NCBI RefSeq assembly: GCF_001245615.1
Contig: NZ_CWKH01000001.1
Location: forward strand, 1,736,001 to 1,800,000
From: Mycolicibacterium neworleansense
GTDB lineage: Bacteria; Actinomycetota; Actinomycetes; Mycobacteriales; Mycobacteriaceae
Length of the DNA: 64,000 nucleotides
Direction: 5' to 3'
The notes under the pieces: generated by a model
Database searches by the model: none
Seen by the model: the letters and a program-made list of their open reading frames with translations, nothing else
What the model was told of the DNA's origin: nothing
Shown: positions 42,349 through 50,669 of the stretch, piece by piece
Position numbering within the stretch: position 1 is the stretch's first letter
Layout: the number at the start of each line of letters is the position of its first letter
Translations under genes and position numbers: made by a program

Positions 42349-44069
42349 GACAGCGCCTCGTGGACGTCCAGGGTCCGCTGCCGCAACTGCTCCCCCGCGG
42401 CCACGATGTAACTACCCTGGCCGTCCAGCAATTGGACGAACTGTCCCGACGACTCGACCACAATGCCGGCCTGTTCGCGGACCACGCCGAACAGCGGGCT
42501 GGACTGCAGCGCCGACGCCACCGCGGCCAGCGTCAGCGAGGTGCCGGGACCGAGCGTGGCCAGATAGGCGTCAACCGCCAGCCGGATGGCGATCGTCGCA
42601 TCGTCGAGCGTGACGCCGGGCTGCAACTGCACCGGCAAGACCAGGTCGACGTCGCCGGTGGTCGCCACGACACCGGTCGGGGTGCGTTCGGCCTGCGGTG
42701 TCGGAAATTCGAAGGGACGCAACACATCGAGCACGTCGCCGGACTGCAGGACGACCGGCGCACCGGGTGCGGACGGGTCGGTCAGGGTGATCGCGGCGTC
42801 CACGACCAACGGGTCGGCGAGCGCTGCGGCGGTCAGAACCGCGGGTCGGATAACCGCACCGGGTTCCAGCGCGGCGAGCTTGGCCGCAACCCGTTCCTCG
42901 ACACCTCCGGTCACCCGGTTGAGTTCGGCGCCGCTGACCCCGGTGCCCGCCAGCACCAGCGTGACGTTGACCCGCACGGAACGCCGTCCTGCCGCGCGGG
43001 TGTCGACTCGGATCCCGGCCGGTCGCAGCTCGTCGATACGCCGGCGAACCTCTTTCTCGACCGCCGGATCGGGCCGGTCGTAGGCAACGGCGGCCCGGAC
43101 CACCCCGGCTTGGCCGTCCGGCCACTCGGTGAGTTCGACCGCCTTGACACCGGGGATCGACAAGATGCCGAACCGAAGTGCGTCCAGGGTGCCGCATACG
43201 CTGCCGTGCAGCGCGCCCTTGGCGCGGCGGCGCAGCGCATCGTCCGTTTCGGCCGCCGACTCCCGGTAGGCCGCAGCGGGATTGGTCACCGTCGAGATCC
43301 CGCCGATGGTGGTCTCCAACCGGTCGAGGGCACCGGCTGCGACCATGCCGGTGTCGACCGCGATTCCGGCGGCCGGCACGCTGCGGGACTGTTCGCCGGC
43401 CTCCAGCGTGAGATCGGAGATCGTTCGGTAACGCGCGGGCGGAGTCGCGGCATCGGTGATGACGGTGCCCGTGGGGATGGTGATCTTGCCACCCGTCGTC
43501 GCGTTGCGGCCGAACCGGACCTCCACCAGCGGATGGCGGGCGGGCAACCGGGTGACGCCGATGAGCGCCACCACCTTGTCCAGGGCCGCACCTTCGGCGG
43601 TGTCCAGGAACGCCGAACGGTAGATGAGATCGAGATACTGTTCTTCCTGGGCGATTTCACGGGCGAACGTCTCCAGGACGGTGCGCACCACCGAGCCGAC
43701 ATTGAGGTCGGTCAGCGGCACCGGCCTGGCGATCTGCACCGGGTAGTAGTTCACCGTCAGGGTGGTACCCGGAATCGGCTTGCGGCCGTTGTCACGGAAT
43801 ACCACGACGTCGGGTTTGCCGTCGTTGTCGGTGTCGGCGAGGTCGAAGTCGGCGTCGGTGAACCGCACCGGCACCGGTGTTCCGCCGACATCGGTGACCC
43901 CTTCGAGATGGGAGACGCGCCGAATCGGCCGCGACGCCAACCGGTCCAGCACCAGTGGGCCGGCTACCGGAGCGGTCACCGCTTCACGCACCGTCCCGCC
44001 GGTGAGCGTGGTCAGCAGGTCGCGGACGATGTCCGCATAGGGCCGCGGGGTGTACTCCAGGCCGCTCAC
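42345..44069 (-). CDS. gpJ-like baseplate wedge protein
   Basis: 574 aa with the baseplate-J family pattern: GAALDKVVALIGVTRLPARH, VEVRFGRNATTGGKITIPTG, a beta-barrel insertion, then the conserved RRAKGALHG, the SIPGVKAVEL region and VRVNVTLVL in the C-terminal half. It forms the wedge ring of contractile tails (T4 gp6 class). GTG 44069 overlaps the gp25-like stop as GTGA. Larger than P2 gpJ, as in eCIS versions. Confidence 0.9.
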   Translation of the reverse strand: MSGLEYTPRPYADIVRDLLTTLTGGTVREAVTAPVAGPLVLDRLASRPIRRVSHLEGVTDVGGTPVPVRFTDADFDLADTDNDGKPDVVVFRDNGRKPIPGTTLTVNYYPVQIARPVPLTDLNVGSVVRTVLETFAREIAQEEQYLDLIYRSAFLDTAEGAALDKVVALIGVTRLPARHPLVEVRFGRNATTGGKITIPTGTVITDAATPPARYRTISDLTLEAGEQSRSVPAAGIAVDTGMVAAGALDRLETTIGGISTVTNPAAAYRESAAETDDALRRRAKGALHGSVCGTLDALRFGILSIPGVKAVELTEWPDGQAGVVRAAVAYDRPDPAVEKEVRRRIDELRPAGIRVDTRAAGRRSVRVNVTLVLAGTGVSGAELNRVTGGVEERVAAKLAALEPGAVIRPAVLTAAALADPLVVDAAITLTDPSAPGAPVVLQSGDVLDVLRPFEFPTPQAERTPTGVVATTGDVDLVLPVQLQPGVTLDDATIAIRLAVDAYLATLGPGTSLTLAAVASALQSSPLFGVVREQAGIVVESSGQFVQLLDGQGSYIVAAGEQLRQRTLDVHEALS

Positions 44070-44611
44070 AGTGTGACCTCCAGCCCCAGCGTGACAGGGT
44101 CACCACCGGCGACGGGCACCACCGTGATCTGGACGACGAAATCGTCGAGATGCTCTCGCGCCGGGTCGAATTCGATGGCCAGCGGCTTGTCTTGAACACG
44201 GGGTTCTTCACGAACCGCCTCGAGGATGTACGCGCGGCACAATCCCCGCAGGGCTTCGGTCTTGCGCTGCCCGACCAGTTCGCCGAGCCGCGACCCGTAG
44301 CCGGCATGGCCCAGGTCGGCCAGCGCCCCCTTGGGGGTCAGCAGTCGCAGAATCATTGCCTGCGCCAAGTTTTCGGGTCCGGCAATGGTGTCCAGATCGG
44401 TCAATTCCGTGACCCCGGCCGGTTCCGGCTGCCAACCCTGTGGTCCGGCCGATGCCGGCGTGGCTGCGGCGAAACTCGGCCGGGGCGCCACGCGTTGCAC
44501 CGGCGTCGGACGGCTGCGCAGGTCCAGGCCGGCGGCATCGTGGGCAGCCATTCCGGGTGGCCCCATCACGACCCGCAGGTCGGTGCCGAGTACGGAATCG
44601 GTTGGAGTCAT
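44066..44611 (-). CDS. gp25-like baseplate wedge protein
   Basis: 181 aa. A disordered Ala/Pro-rich N-terminus (~70 residues) precedes the gp25/gpW lysozyme-like wedge fold: NLAQAMILRLLTPKGALADLGHAGYGSRLGELVGQ, followed by two strands (DKPLAIEFDP and FVVQITVVPV). The invariant EPR-type turn is present as EEPRV. This protein starts sheath assembly in contractile tails and eCIS. The long N-terminal extension is unusual. Confidence 0.9.
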   Translation of the reverse strand: MTPTDSVLGTDLRVVMGPPGMAAHDAAGLDLRSRPTPVQRVAPRPSFAAATPASAGPQGWQPEPAGVTELTDLDTIAGPENLAQAMILRLLTPKGALADLGHAGYGSRLGELVGQRKTEALRGLCRAYILEAVREEPRVQDKPLAIEFDPAREHLDDFVVQITVVPVAGGDPVTLGLEVTL

Positions 44612-44615
44612 CGGA

Positions 44616-45017
44616 TCAGCCGATCAGCACGGTGGGCACGGTGGCGACGATCTGACCGACCGGCGCCTCGGAGGGGTCGTTGCAGGTGCGGACGGGATCG
44701 CCGTTGCGGGCCGCCGGCTGCCCGCCGATCAGCACTCCGCTGCAGCCCATGTGAACGGTGCCGGTGTTGGCCGGCGGTGTCTGGAATGCGACGCCGGGCG
44801 GCGTCGGCAGGTGCGGCGGCTGGTTGACCGCGACGGAACCGACAACCGCGGCCGGTTGCCCCGCGATGAGCACGTTGTTGACGAGTCCACCGCAGAATCG
44901 CCCGCTGAACGGATGCGGCAGCGGTGTCGGGACGGGTCCGCCCGGTGTTGGCACCATCACGATGTGGGTGTCCACCGCCACGACCGTCGCGGCGCCGTTG
45001 GCTGCTGGCTGTCCCAT
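44616..45017 (-). CDS. PAAR-domain spike tip protein
   Basis: 133 aa. The PAAR repeats are visible as THIVMVPTPGG, NVLIAGQPAAVVGS, HMGCSGVLIGGQPAARNGD and PTVLIG. These build the sharp metal-stabilised tip placed on the VgrG/gp5 spike; His and Cys in HMGCSG are likely metal ligands. No extra effector domain is fused. The start overlaps the spike gene's stop as TGATG, so spike and tip are made together. Confidence 0.92.
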   Translation of the reverse strand: MGQPAANGAATVVAVDTHIVMVPTPGGPVPTPLPHPFSGRFCGGLVNNVLIAGQPAAVVGSVAVNQPPHLPTPPGVAFQTPPANTGTVHMGCSGVLIGGQPAARNGDPVRTCNDPSEAPVGQIVATVPTVLIG

Positions 45018-46345
45018 CAGTTCACCTTCATTTGAGGGGCTGAAATGCTCACCGAGCCATCGCCTTTGATGTCGATGTCGGTGGCCCGCAAGCTCAACTT
45101 CCCCGACGTCTTGAGGGCGATGTCACCGCGTCCGGTCACCGTCAGGCTGGCATCGCCGATGGTCAGTTCGATGCGGCCGCCGCCCGCCGAATCGACGGTG
45201 GCCTCCGCATCGCCGGACTTGACGTGCAACTTCGTATCGTCCGCGGTCAGCTCCACCTCGCCCATGGTGATCGTGAGCACCGGGTCTCCACCGCGCAGCA
45301 CGGCCCGGAAACTCGGATCCTGCGCGCCGGCCGGCAACGCGAAAACCACGTCGCCGTCGCCGTGTTCGGGTGGCGCGAGGTCGGCGTGATACAGCCTGCC
45401 GATCACCACGGGGGCGTTGATGTCGCCGTCGGCGAACACCACGACCACCAGGTCCCCGGCACTCGGGGTGGCGGCCTGTCCCAGGGCGGGCACCGCGATC
45501 GGCACTCGCGGCAGCACCAGCCCGGTTTCGCGAAGCTCCACGGTCACCGAATGATCGGCAGGTTCGGCAGTGCCGTCGAACACGTCGACGACCACACCGA
45601 TCGCCGCGATCGATCGGGCGGCCGCGGCAACGCGGATCGTGTGGGCGTCGGGTCCGGGCGCGGAGTCGGGCAGCGTGCCCGTGGTCTGCAGCGGGGCACG
45701 TGCATCCGACGCGTTGCCGGACGGCCCGTTGCCGGTCCACACCACCGCCGACGTGGGTGCTGCGACAGTGACGCCGAGTTCGGCGATCTCGCGGCCGTAA
45801 CGAAGCGCGACGTCGGCCGGTGGCGACGGAAACGGCCGTAACTCGACGGCGCCGTCGGCCGTGGTGGTGGCCAGTGCGCCCGCCCAGTCGGCGAGTCTGC
45901 TGATGTGTTCCCAAGTGGTGCGGCCCTGGTCGGCGGTGTAGCGGGCGAGGTCGAGATCGGCCTCGACGGTGCCGGTGGGCACTCCGGCCTCCTCGGCCAG
46001 CGCGGTGATGATCGCGCTGACACCTTGCTGTTCGAAGGTGCTGCCACTACGGGTGCCCGCCAACGCGGCGGCCGTATCGCCGCATTGCACGGTGTTCTGG
46101 TCCAGACTGCGGCGCACTCCGAGCACCGTTCCGGTGAATACCGTTGACGGCGTGGATGATTCGCCGGTGAGCGATATCGCCACCTCATCGCCGGGCGTTG
46201 CGTCGACGCGCAGGTCACGTGGCAGGCTGATCCGGGCCGAACCTACCCCGGGACCCAGCGACTGCACGATCCGGATCTGGGCGATTCCGGCGTCGTAGCG
46301 CAACGAGCCGATGGTGGCGGTGGCACCGAAACTGAGCACGGTCAT
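45017..46345 (-). CDS. VgrG/gp5-like spike protein
   Basis: 442 aa. The N-terminal part (about 1-200) is the hub domain (gp27/gpD-like), the middle carries the OB-fold typical of gp5 and gpV (AATPSAGDLVVVVFADGDINAPVVIGRLYHADLAPP), and residues ~340-442 form a beta-helix needle with repeats such as ITMGEVELTADDTKLHVKSG. It forms the central membrane-puncturing spike under the tube. No C-terminal effector domain. The reading frame is open further upstream, but ATG 46345 fits the TGATG overlap with the preceding gene. Confidence 0.92.
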   Translation of the reverse strand: MTVLSFGATATIGSLRYDAGIAQIRIVQSLGPGVGSARISLPRDLRVDATPGDEVAISLTGESSTPSTVFTGTVLGVRRSLDQNTVQCGDTAAALAGTRSGSTFEQQGVSAIITALAEEAGVPTGTVEADLDLARYTADQGRTTWEHISRLADWAGALATTTADGAVELRPFPSPPADVALRYGREIAELGVTVAAPTSAVVWTGNGPSGNASDARAPLQTTGTLPDSAPGPDAHTIRVAAAARSIAAIGVVVDVFDGTAEPADHSVTVELRETGLVLPRVPIAVPALGQAATPSAGDLVVVVFADGDINAPVVIGRLYHADLAPPEHGDGDVVFALPAGAQDPSFRAVLRGGDPVLTITMGEVELTADDTKLHVKSGDAEATVDSAGGGRIELTIGDASLTVTGRGDIALKTSGKLSLRATDIDIKGDGSVSISAPQMKVN

Positions 46346-47022
46346 CAGCCACCACCGAACAATTGACTCAGGGCTTTGGAAACCTCGGTGTAGGTACCGA
46401 CGGCCGCATCCACACCGGAGACCGCCTTGGTGAGCGGTTGCAGCGGGCCACCCACGTCGATGTCGGCCATGGCGGCCAGTGCGGTGAGCTGGTCGGCCAC
46501 CTCCATCACCGCGTCGACCGCCGCCGCGACATCGCCGGCCACCGCGGCGAGATCGCCCATGATGTCGGCGTCGAAGCCGAGGTCGCCTACCCCGAAGTCG
46601 TCGAGGCCGCCGAAGCCGCTGACTTCGGCGGGCGGTGGCAGCGGCGGACTTTCGACGAGACACAGCTCGTAGCCGACGATGCCGGTGGTCCCGGCGACAG
46701 CCTGCGCCCGCAGGTCGGTGACCACCACCTGCTCGAGTTCCAGGGCACTGGTGATGTCGGCGGAGAACGGCACCGGCGTGCCGTCTGCCGCCAGCTTCTG
46801 CAGCGCGCCCAGGTTGGCCAGTGCGGCCTCGCCCGAGAGAAGCCCGCGGATCCAGATGGCGTGCGATCCGCGGCCCGCCCGTTGCAGGACGTCGCCGTCC
46901 AGACCGGGTACCGCGATCCGCTGGAACCCGGCGCTCATCACATGGTCGATCTGCTGTACCGAACTCAGCGTGATGTCGCCGACGAGGGGCATTGGAGGTG
47001 GTGGTGTAGCGGGCGCGGTCAT
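46345..47022 (-). CDS. Baseplate hub/tube-initiator-type protein
   Basis: 225 aa. The N-terminal ~120 residues (HVMSAGFQRIAVPGLDGDV, GRGSHAIWIRGLLSG, GTPVPFSADITS) match the N-terminal domain of phage DNA-circulation/tail hub proteins, which connect tube and spike. The C-terminal ~80 residues are helical and Ala/Val/Asp-rich, with no LysM domain. Located between the Pro-rich and spike genes with overlaps at both ends. Confidence 0.7.
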   Translation of the reverse strand: MTAPATPPPPMPLVGDITLSSVQQIDHVMSAGFQRIAVPGLDGDVLQRAGRGSHAIWIRGLLSGEAALANLGALQKLAADGTPVPFSADITSALELEQVVVTDLRAQAVAGTTGIVGYELCLVESPPLPPPAEVSGFGGLDDFGVGDLGFDADIMGDLAAVAGDVAAAVDAVMEVADQLTALAAMADIDVGGPLQPLTKAVSGVDAAVGTYTEVSKALSQLFGGG

Positions 47023-48077
47023 GGCAACAGGCCTCGCAGGTCGGATTCCTCATCCAGTAGTGCGGCAACGAGATTCGCCGTGTCGAACGGATCGGCACCG
47101 GTGGCCGCGGGGGCGGCCAGCCGCTCGGCCCGGGGTGCGGTGGGGTCGTCGCGCACGACGTTCGGCGCTTCGGTGACCGCCGCCGCGGAGACCCGGTGGG
47201 CCGGTGGTTCGGTTCGCTCGTCCGAGCGCTGATCGGCGTGACCGGTAGGTGGCACCGGGCACTGGGCGGCGTGGTTGTCGACGCCCGGGCCGGCAATCGG
47301 CGGCAACCACGGGCCCGCCGCGGGCCACCCGGTTGACCCGGTCGCGCGGATCGGCACCGGAAAGGCCGGCTCCGTGGCCGGATGCGAGGCCGGCCTCTCC
47401 CCCGGTTCAGTTGTCCCAGAATGGTTGTCGTCCCGGATTTTCGGCGCCGGCCCGAGGTTCGGAACGGCGGTGCCCGGTGGCTCCGCATCCGCGTGCCGCC
47501 CCGGGATCGGAGCCGCGGTACCGGTAGCCGCGCCATCGGCAGCGGCCCGCCGAGAGCCGAGCGGTGGAACTGACTGGGTCCCGGCGTCCGCGCCGGACGG
47601 GCACGCGCTGGGCACGTCGGGGTTTGACGGTTCATCGGCTTCGGCCGCAGCGAGCCGGCCCAGCAGGTCGCCTTCGAGAATGCGCAGCGCCTCCGCGGGC
47701 GAAACCGGCTCGGGTCCGGTGGTGAGCACGATGCTCGTCCACCCGTCGACGGCACCGCCGTCGGACGCCTCGGTGGTGAGCAGGTCGATCAGATCCGCGT
47801 CGGTGTCGAAGACGGCGCGGGAATCCCAGCCCGCCGCCGTCAGCGTCGCCGGGGCGGCCGGGGACTCGGTGGCCCAGGCCAACACCGTCGCGCCGATCCG
47901 GTTGCCCCCGTTGACCGCATCGTCGACCACCCGCCACCGTTCACCGAAGCGCAGCGGCCGGATGACACGGTCGCCGACTGCCAGTCCGCCTCCGGGCCGC
48001 GGCTGCACCGCCACGGCGACACCGGCGACCCAGGCCCGGCGCGTGGCCAGGTCGAGCGCAACGATCGGATCGGCCAT
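47019..48077 (-). CDS. Proline-rich protein of contractile locus
   Basis: 352 aa. The N-terminal ~130 residues form a small folded domain (MADPIVALDLATRRAWVAG, RVIRPLRFGERWRVVDDAV). About residues 160-325 are a low-complexity Pro/Gly/Ala-rich stretch. The C-terminal end is a short acidic helix, NLVAALLDEESDLRGLLP. Between tube and hub genes one expects tail chaperones or hub parts, but no family fits clearly. ATG 48077 gives a start eight bases after the tube stop; an earlier start would overlap the tube gene. Confidence 0.6.
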   Translation of the reverse strand: MADPIVALDLATRRAWVAGVAVAVQPRPGGGLAVGDRVIRPLRFGERWRVVDDAVNGGNRIGATVLAWATESPAAPATLTAAGWDSRAVFDTDADLIDLLTTEASDGGAVDGWTSIVLTTGPEPVSPAEALRILEGDLLGRLAAAEADEPSNPDVPSACPSGADAGTQSVPPLGSRRAAADGAATGTAAPIPGRHADAEPPGTAVPNLGPAPKIRDDNHSGTTEPGERPASHPATEPAFPVPIRATGSTGWPAAGPWLPPIAGPGVDNHAAQCPVPPTGHADQRSDERTEPPAHRVSAAAVTEAPNVVRDDPTAPRAERLAAPAATGADPFDTANLVAALLDEESDLRGLLP

Positions 48078-48085
48078 ACTCAGCC

Positions 48086-48457
48086 CTACCGCATCCTGGC
48101 AGCGCTGAATGCGTAAACCGCCGAGCCCTGACCGTTGACCGACAGGTCGAACGTCTTCTCGGTCAGGCAGCAATCGTCGAAGGTGACCGTCGCCTCGGTG
48201 TCGCCATGCCGCAGGTTGGCGATGATCTGAAACAGTTGCTCGCTGCCGAGCGCATCCAGTTTTGCGCTGGCGGACGTGACCCGGATGCGGCCCTGAACCT
48301 CGTAGGCACCCGACACCACACCGACCCGTTCGGTGCTGCCGAGGGCGTAGATGTTGGTGCGCTCGTGGCGGGTCCGGTAGTCGATTCCCTGCACTCCTTC
48401 GATGGGATCCCCGTCGACGAGGACGGTGCTCTCGGAGGCGGCGTAGATGGTCGGCAT
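48086..48457 (-). CDS. Tail tube protein
   Basis: 123 aa, the size of a minimal contractile-tail tube subunit. Beta-strand pattern with VLVDGDPIEGVQGIDYRTRHERTNIYALGSTERVGVVSGAYEVQGRI and the C-terminal strand SVNGQGSAVYAFSAA, as in gpFII/gp19-type tubes. Hexamers would stack to form the inner tube. ATG 48457 follows GAGAGGAC. It comes directly after the sheath gene, the usual sheath-tube order of eCIS and phage tails. Confidence 0.85.
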   Translation of the reverse strand: MPTIYAASESTVLVDGDPIEGVQGIDYRTRHERTNIYALGSTERVGVVSGAYEVQGRIRVTSASAKLDALGSEQLFQIIANLRHGDTEATVTFDDCCLTEKTFDLSVNGQGSAVYAFSAARMR

Positions 48458-48478
48458 GGTGGAGTCCTCTCGGCCGAT

Positions 48479-50173
48479 CTAGTTCTTGACGCGGATGGTT
48501 GCGTAGACGTAGTCGATTGCCCGGACCGGCCGGACCGCGATGTCGACGCGGACGATGCCCTGCGCGAAGTCCTGCTGGGTCGAGTACACGTCGACGATGA
48601 ACGCCGGGTCGGACCCATCGGTACTCGGCACCAGCGCACCGGAGCGTTCCATTCGGGTGAAGGTCGCAATCAGCTGTTGCTTCAGGGCTTCTCGCGCGTC
48701 GGCGGAATTGAGCCGGCCGATGAAGTTCTCGCTGATCGCCTTGGTCTCCCGGATGCAGCGATCGGCCACGCGGGTGACCGAGATCTGGTCACCGATCGTG
48801 TTGATGCCCTTCAGGACGATCACCCCGCGCCCCGCACGTTGCTGTACGACGAGCAGGTTCACCGACGGGCCCAGCAGGACGTTCAGCTCGCTCTCGCGGT
48901 ACCGCGACGGCGGGATTCCGAGTAGTTGCGCCGAGGAGAAGGTGGGCGATATCTCCGGGTTGAGCCGGCCGATGAGCCCGACGACCGCGCCGGTCGCGCC
49001 GGGTGGCGCCACCAGAACGAAGCGCCGGTTACGCACCGCGGCCGCGTGGTCGCGGATCGCGTCGAGGTTGGCGGCGTCGGCCGCGCGGATCGAACCGAAC
49101 GCGATCCGTGGCGCCCCGGCGTCGCTCGCCACCAAGGCGTGCGCGAGCAGAGCCTGGTGAATCGCGATCACACCGGATGTCTCCAGCGCCGGGTCGAAGC
49201 TGGCCATCACCAGATCGATACGGGGATCGTCGGCGAGCAGGTCGATGGCGTTGCGGTAGGCGGTGATGTTGGGCGAGGATCCACCGGCGAAGGCGACGGG
49301 CGCAGGGGTGGCTCGGGGCAGCCGCAGCGCGGCAGGCAACGAACTGCGTGGCACGGCACGGATGTACCGGCTCTGCCTCGACAGCACGGCGGGCAGGTGG
49401 TTCGCCGAATCCGGGTCCATCGTGAGACTTTCGAAGATCTCCTGCCTGGCGCCGTTGCGCAGCACCTCGAGCGTGATCTCATCGTCAGCCCCGCTGATGC
49501 GCACCACCACGCCGTCGCCGCTCGCGCCGGGGATCAGCCGCAGATCCATCAGGACCGTGCCGGCGGCACCGTCCTGCTCCACCTCGGCGGTACCCGCGGC
49601 GTTGAGCGGATAGTCGCCGGGTGCCGGATCGTCGCCTTCGAAGCCGGGTTCGACCGCCACCACGTAGTTGGACTGCGCGTTGACGACCGAGAACAAGTCG
49701 AGCGGCTGGCCCGGTTCGACGATCAAGTCGTCGAATCGTTCCACTTCGGTGTTGTTCTGCAGGATCCGCAGGGTGACCCGGACGACGGCGCCGGTGGCGT
49801 TGGTCACCGTCCGCACGTCAGCGGTCAGTTGGTTTGCCCACGCCCCGGATGCCCTGGCGCGCAACCGAACCGCCGGATTGTTCTCGGAATTTACAAGGGT
49901 GGCGCTGGCCGCGGCCCCACCGGCCACCGCCGATACGACCAGCTCCCGTGCGCCGGTCGACAGCGCGGCGACGGCATCGGGCATGGACGCCAGGGTTCCG
50001 GGGCCGCAGAGATCCTGCAGTTCCGAGACGCGGGTGACGCCGACCAGACGCGGCGCGACCGGGGCCCGATCGACGATGCCGACGACACCCACGATGCCGG
50101 CCGCGGCGGGTAGCGGTGGCAGCACATCGAAGTTGGCCTCGACGGATACTCCCGGGACAACTAGAACAGGCAT
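48479..50173 (-). CDS. Contractile tail sheath protein
   Basis: 564 aa. N-terminus PVLVVPGVSVEANFDVLPPL and a C-terminal domain with RYRESELNVLLGPSVNLLVV, GVIVLKGINTIGD, RRCI-type helix (VADRCIRETKAISENFIG), FVVDVYSTQQDFAQGIVRVD and the final strand AIDYVYATIRVKN are characteristic of contractile sheath subunits. The central ~250 residues are an inserted variable domain that would face outward. A GGAGGA site lies before ATG 50173. This identifies the particle as contractile. Confidence 0.93.
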   Translation of the reverse strand: MPVLVVPGVSVEANFDVLPPLPAAAGIVGVVGIVDRAPVAPRLVGVTRVSELQDLCGPGTLASMPDAVAALSTGARELVVSAVAGGAAASATLVNSENNPAVRLRARASGAWANQLTADVRTVTNATGAVVRVTLRILQNNTEVERFDDLIVEPGQPLDLFSVVNAQSNYVVAVEPGFEGDDPAPGDYPLNAAGTAEVEQDGAAGTVLMDLRLIPGASGDGVVVRISGADDEITLEVLRNGARQEIFESLTMDPDSANHLPAVLSRQSRYIRAVPRSSLPAALRLPRATPAPVAFAGGSSPNITAYRNAIDLLADDPRIDLVMASFDPALETSGVIAIHQALLAHALVASDAGAPRIAFGSIRAADAANLDAIRDHAAAVRNRRFVLVAPPGATGAVVGLIGRLNPEISPTFSSAQLLGIPPSRYRESELNVLLGPSVNLLVVQQRAGRGVIVLKGINTIGDQISVTRVADRCIRETKAISENFIGRLNSADAREALKQQLIATFTRMERSGALVPSTDGSDPAFIVDVYSTQQDFAQGIVRVDIAVRPVRAIDYVYATIRVKN

Positions 50174-50257
50174 GAAATCCTCCGTGGGGCTTGATGTTCC
50201 GCGGGATTGCGGCTCTCGGCGGGCGGCAAGGCGCGACCGGCGATACCGACCGGTCGG

Positions 50258-50482
50258 TCACTCGGTGCGATGCTGATCATCGATGGCCTTTCCCACGACG
50301 TCCTCAATCCAGTTGCGGACTTCATCGGCCAGAGCGGAAAGCTCGGTGAAGCGGCGGCGCTGCTCCGAGATCGGATCGACGAGCTCACCCGTCACTTCCC
50401 CGTTGCCCTCGATGGCGACACGCACCACGACGACGAACTGACGTGTGGCAGAAAGCTTGTCGGCCGGGTCACCTTCCGTCAT
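50258..50482 (-). CDS. Small leader-gene protein of contractile operon
   Basis: 74 aa, not recognised. One beta-hairpin-like N-terminal half (RQFVVVVRVAIEGNGEV) and a C-terminal amphipathic helix (ALADEVRNWIEDVVGKAIDD). GAGGA precedes the ATG, and the sheath gene follows 84 bases later, so it is probably first in the structural operon. It might be a small regulator, chaperone or particle part. Confidence 0.5.
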   Translation of the reverse strand: MTEGDPADKLSATRQFVVVVRVAIEGNGEVTGELVDPISEQRRRFTELSALADEVRNWIEDVVGKAIDDQHRTE

Positions 50483-50624
50483 ATGTCCTCATAGGATTGA
50501 TTTGGCAAGTCATTTGTAGCCGTGGGCACTCAGCGGCGGATGAGACTTCGGCGCCCGAGCGGTGAGCCGGCGATGAGGTTCGGCTGAGGTTTCACTGAGG
50601 TCCGGTCGGCTGCCGCACACAGCC
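50483..50624 (-). promoter_or_regulatory. Probable promoter region of contractile operon
   Basis: About 140 non-coding bases lie between the SARP-gene terminator and the 74-aa gene. The segment near 50490-50515 is unusually AT-rich (TTGATTTGGCAAGTCATTTG on the plus strand) and could hold the -10 or SARP half-sites. No clear direct repeat typical of SARP sites was confirmed. Confidence 0.35.
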
Positions 50625-50657
50625 GAGCCGCGCATGCCTGCGTGGCATGCGCGGCTC
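50625..50657 (-). terminator. Strong hairpin after SARP gene
   Basis: A perfect 14-bp stem (GAGCCGCGCATGCC / GGCATGCGCGGCTC) with a five-base loop lies 12 bases after the stop of the SARP gene. It would separate regulator transcription from the structural operon. No T-run follows. Confidence 0.7.
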
Positions 50658-50669
50658 CGGTGAGATCGG

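Noticed and set aside
45017..47755. 912-aa frame giving the spike protein a long N-terminal extension
   Set aside because: The extra part overlaps the hub and Pro-rich genes in another frame and is Arg/Pro noise. ATG 46345 gives a standard VgrG/gp5 start and a TGATG overlap.
26528..50482. Reading the locus as an ordinary prophage
   Set aside because: No capsid, portal, terminase, integrase, replication or lysis genes are present, and the structural genes stop at the tail.
26528..50482. Reading the locus as a type VI secretion system
   Set aside because: There is no TssJ/L/M membrane complex, no ClpV and no TssB/TssC pair. The sheath is a single phage-type protein, and the host type has no Gram-negative envelope.
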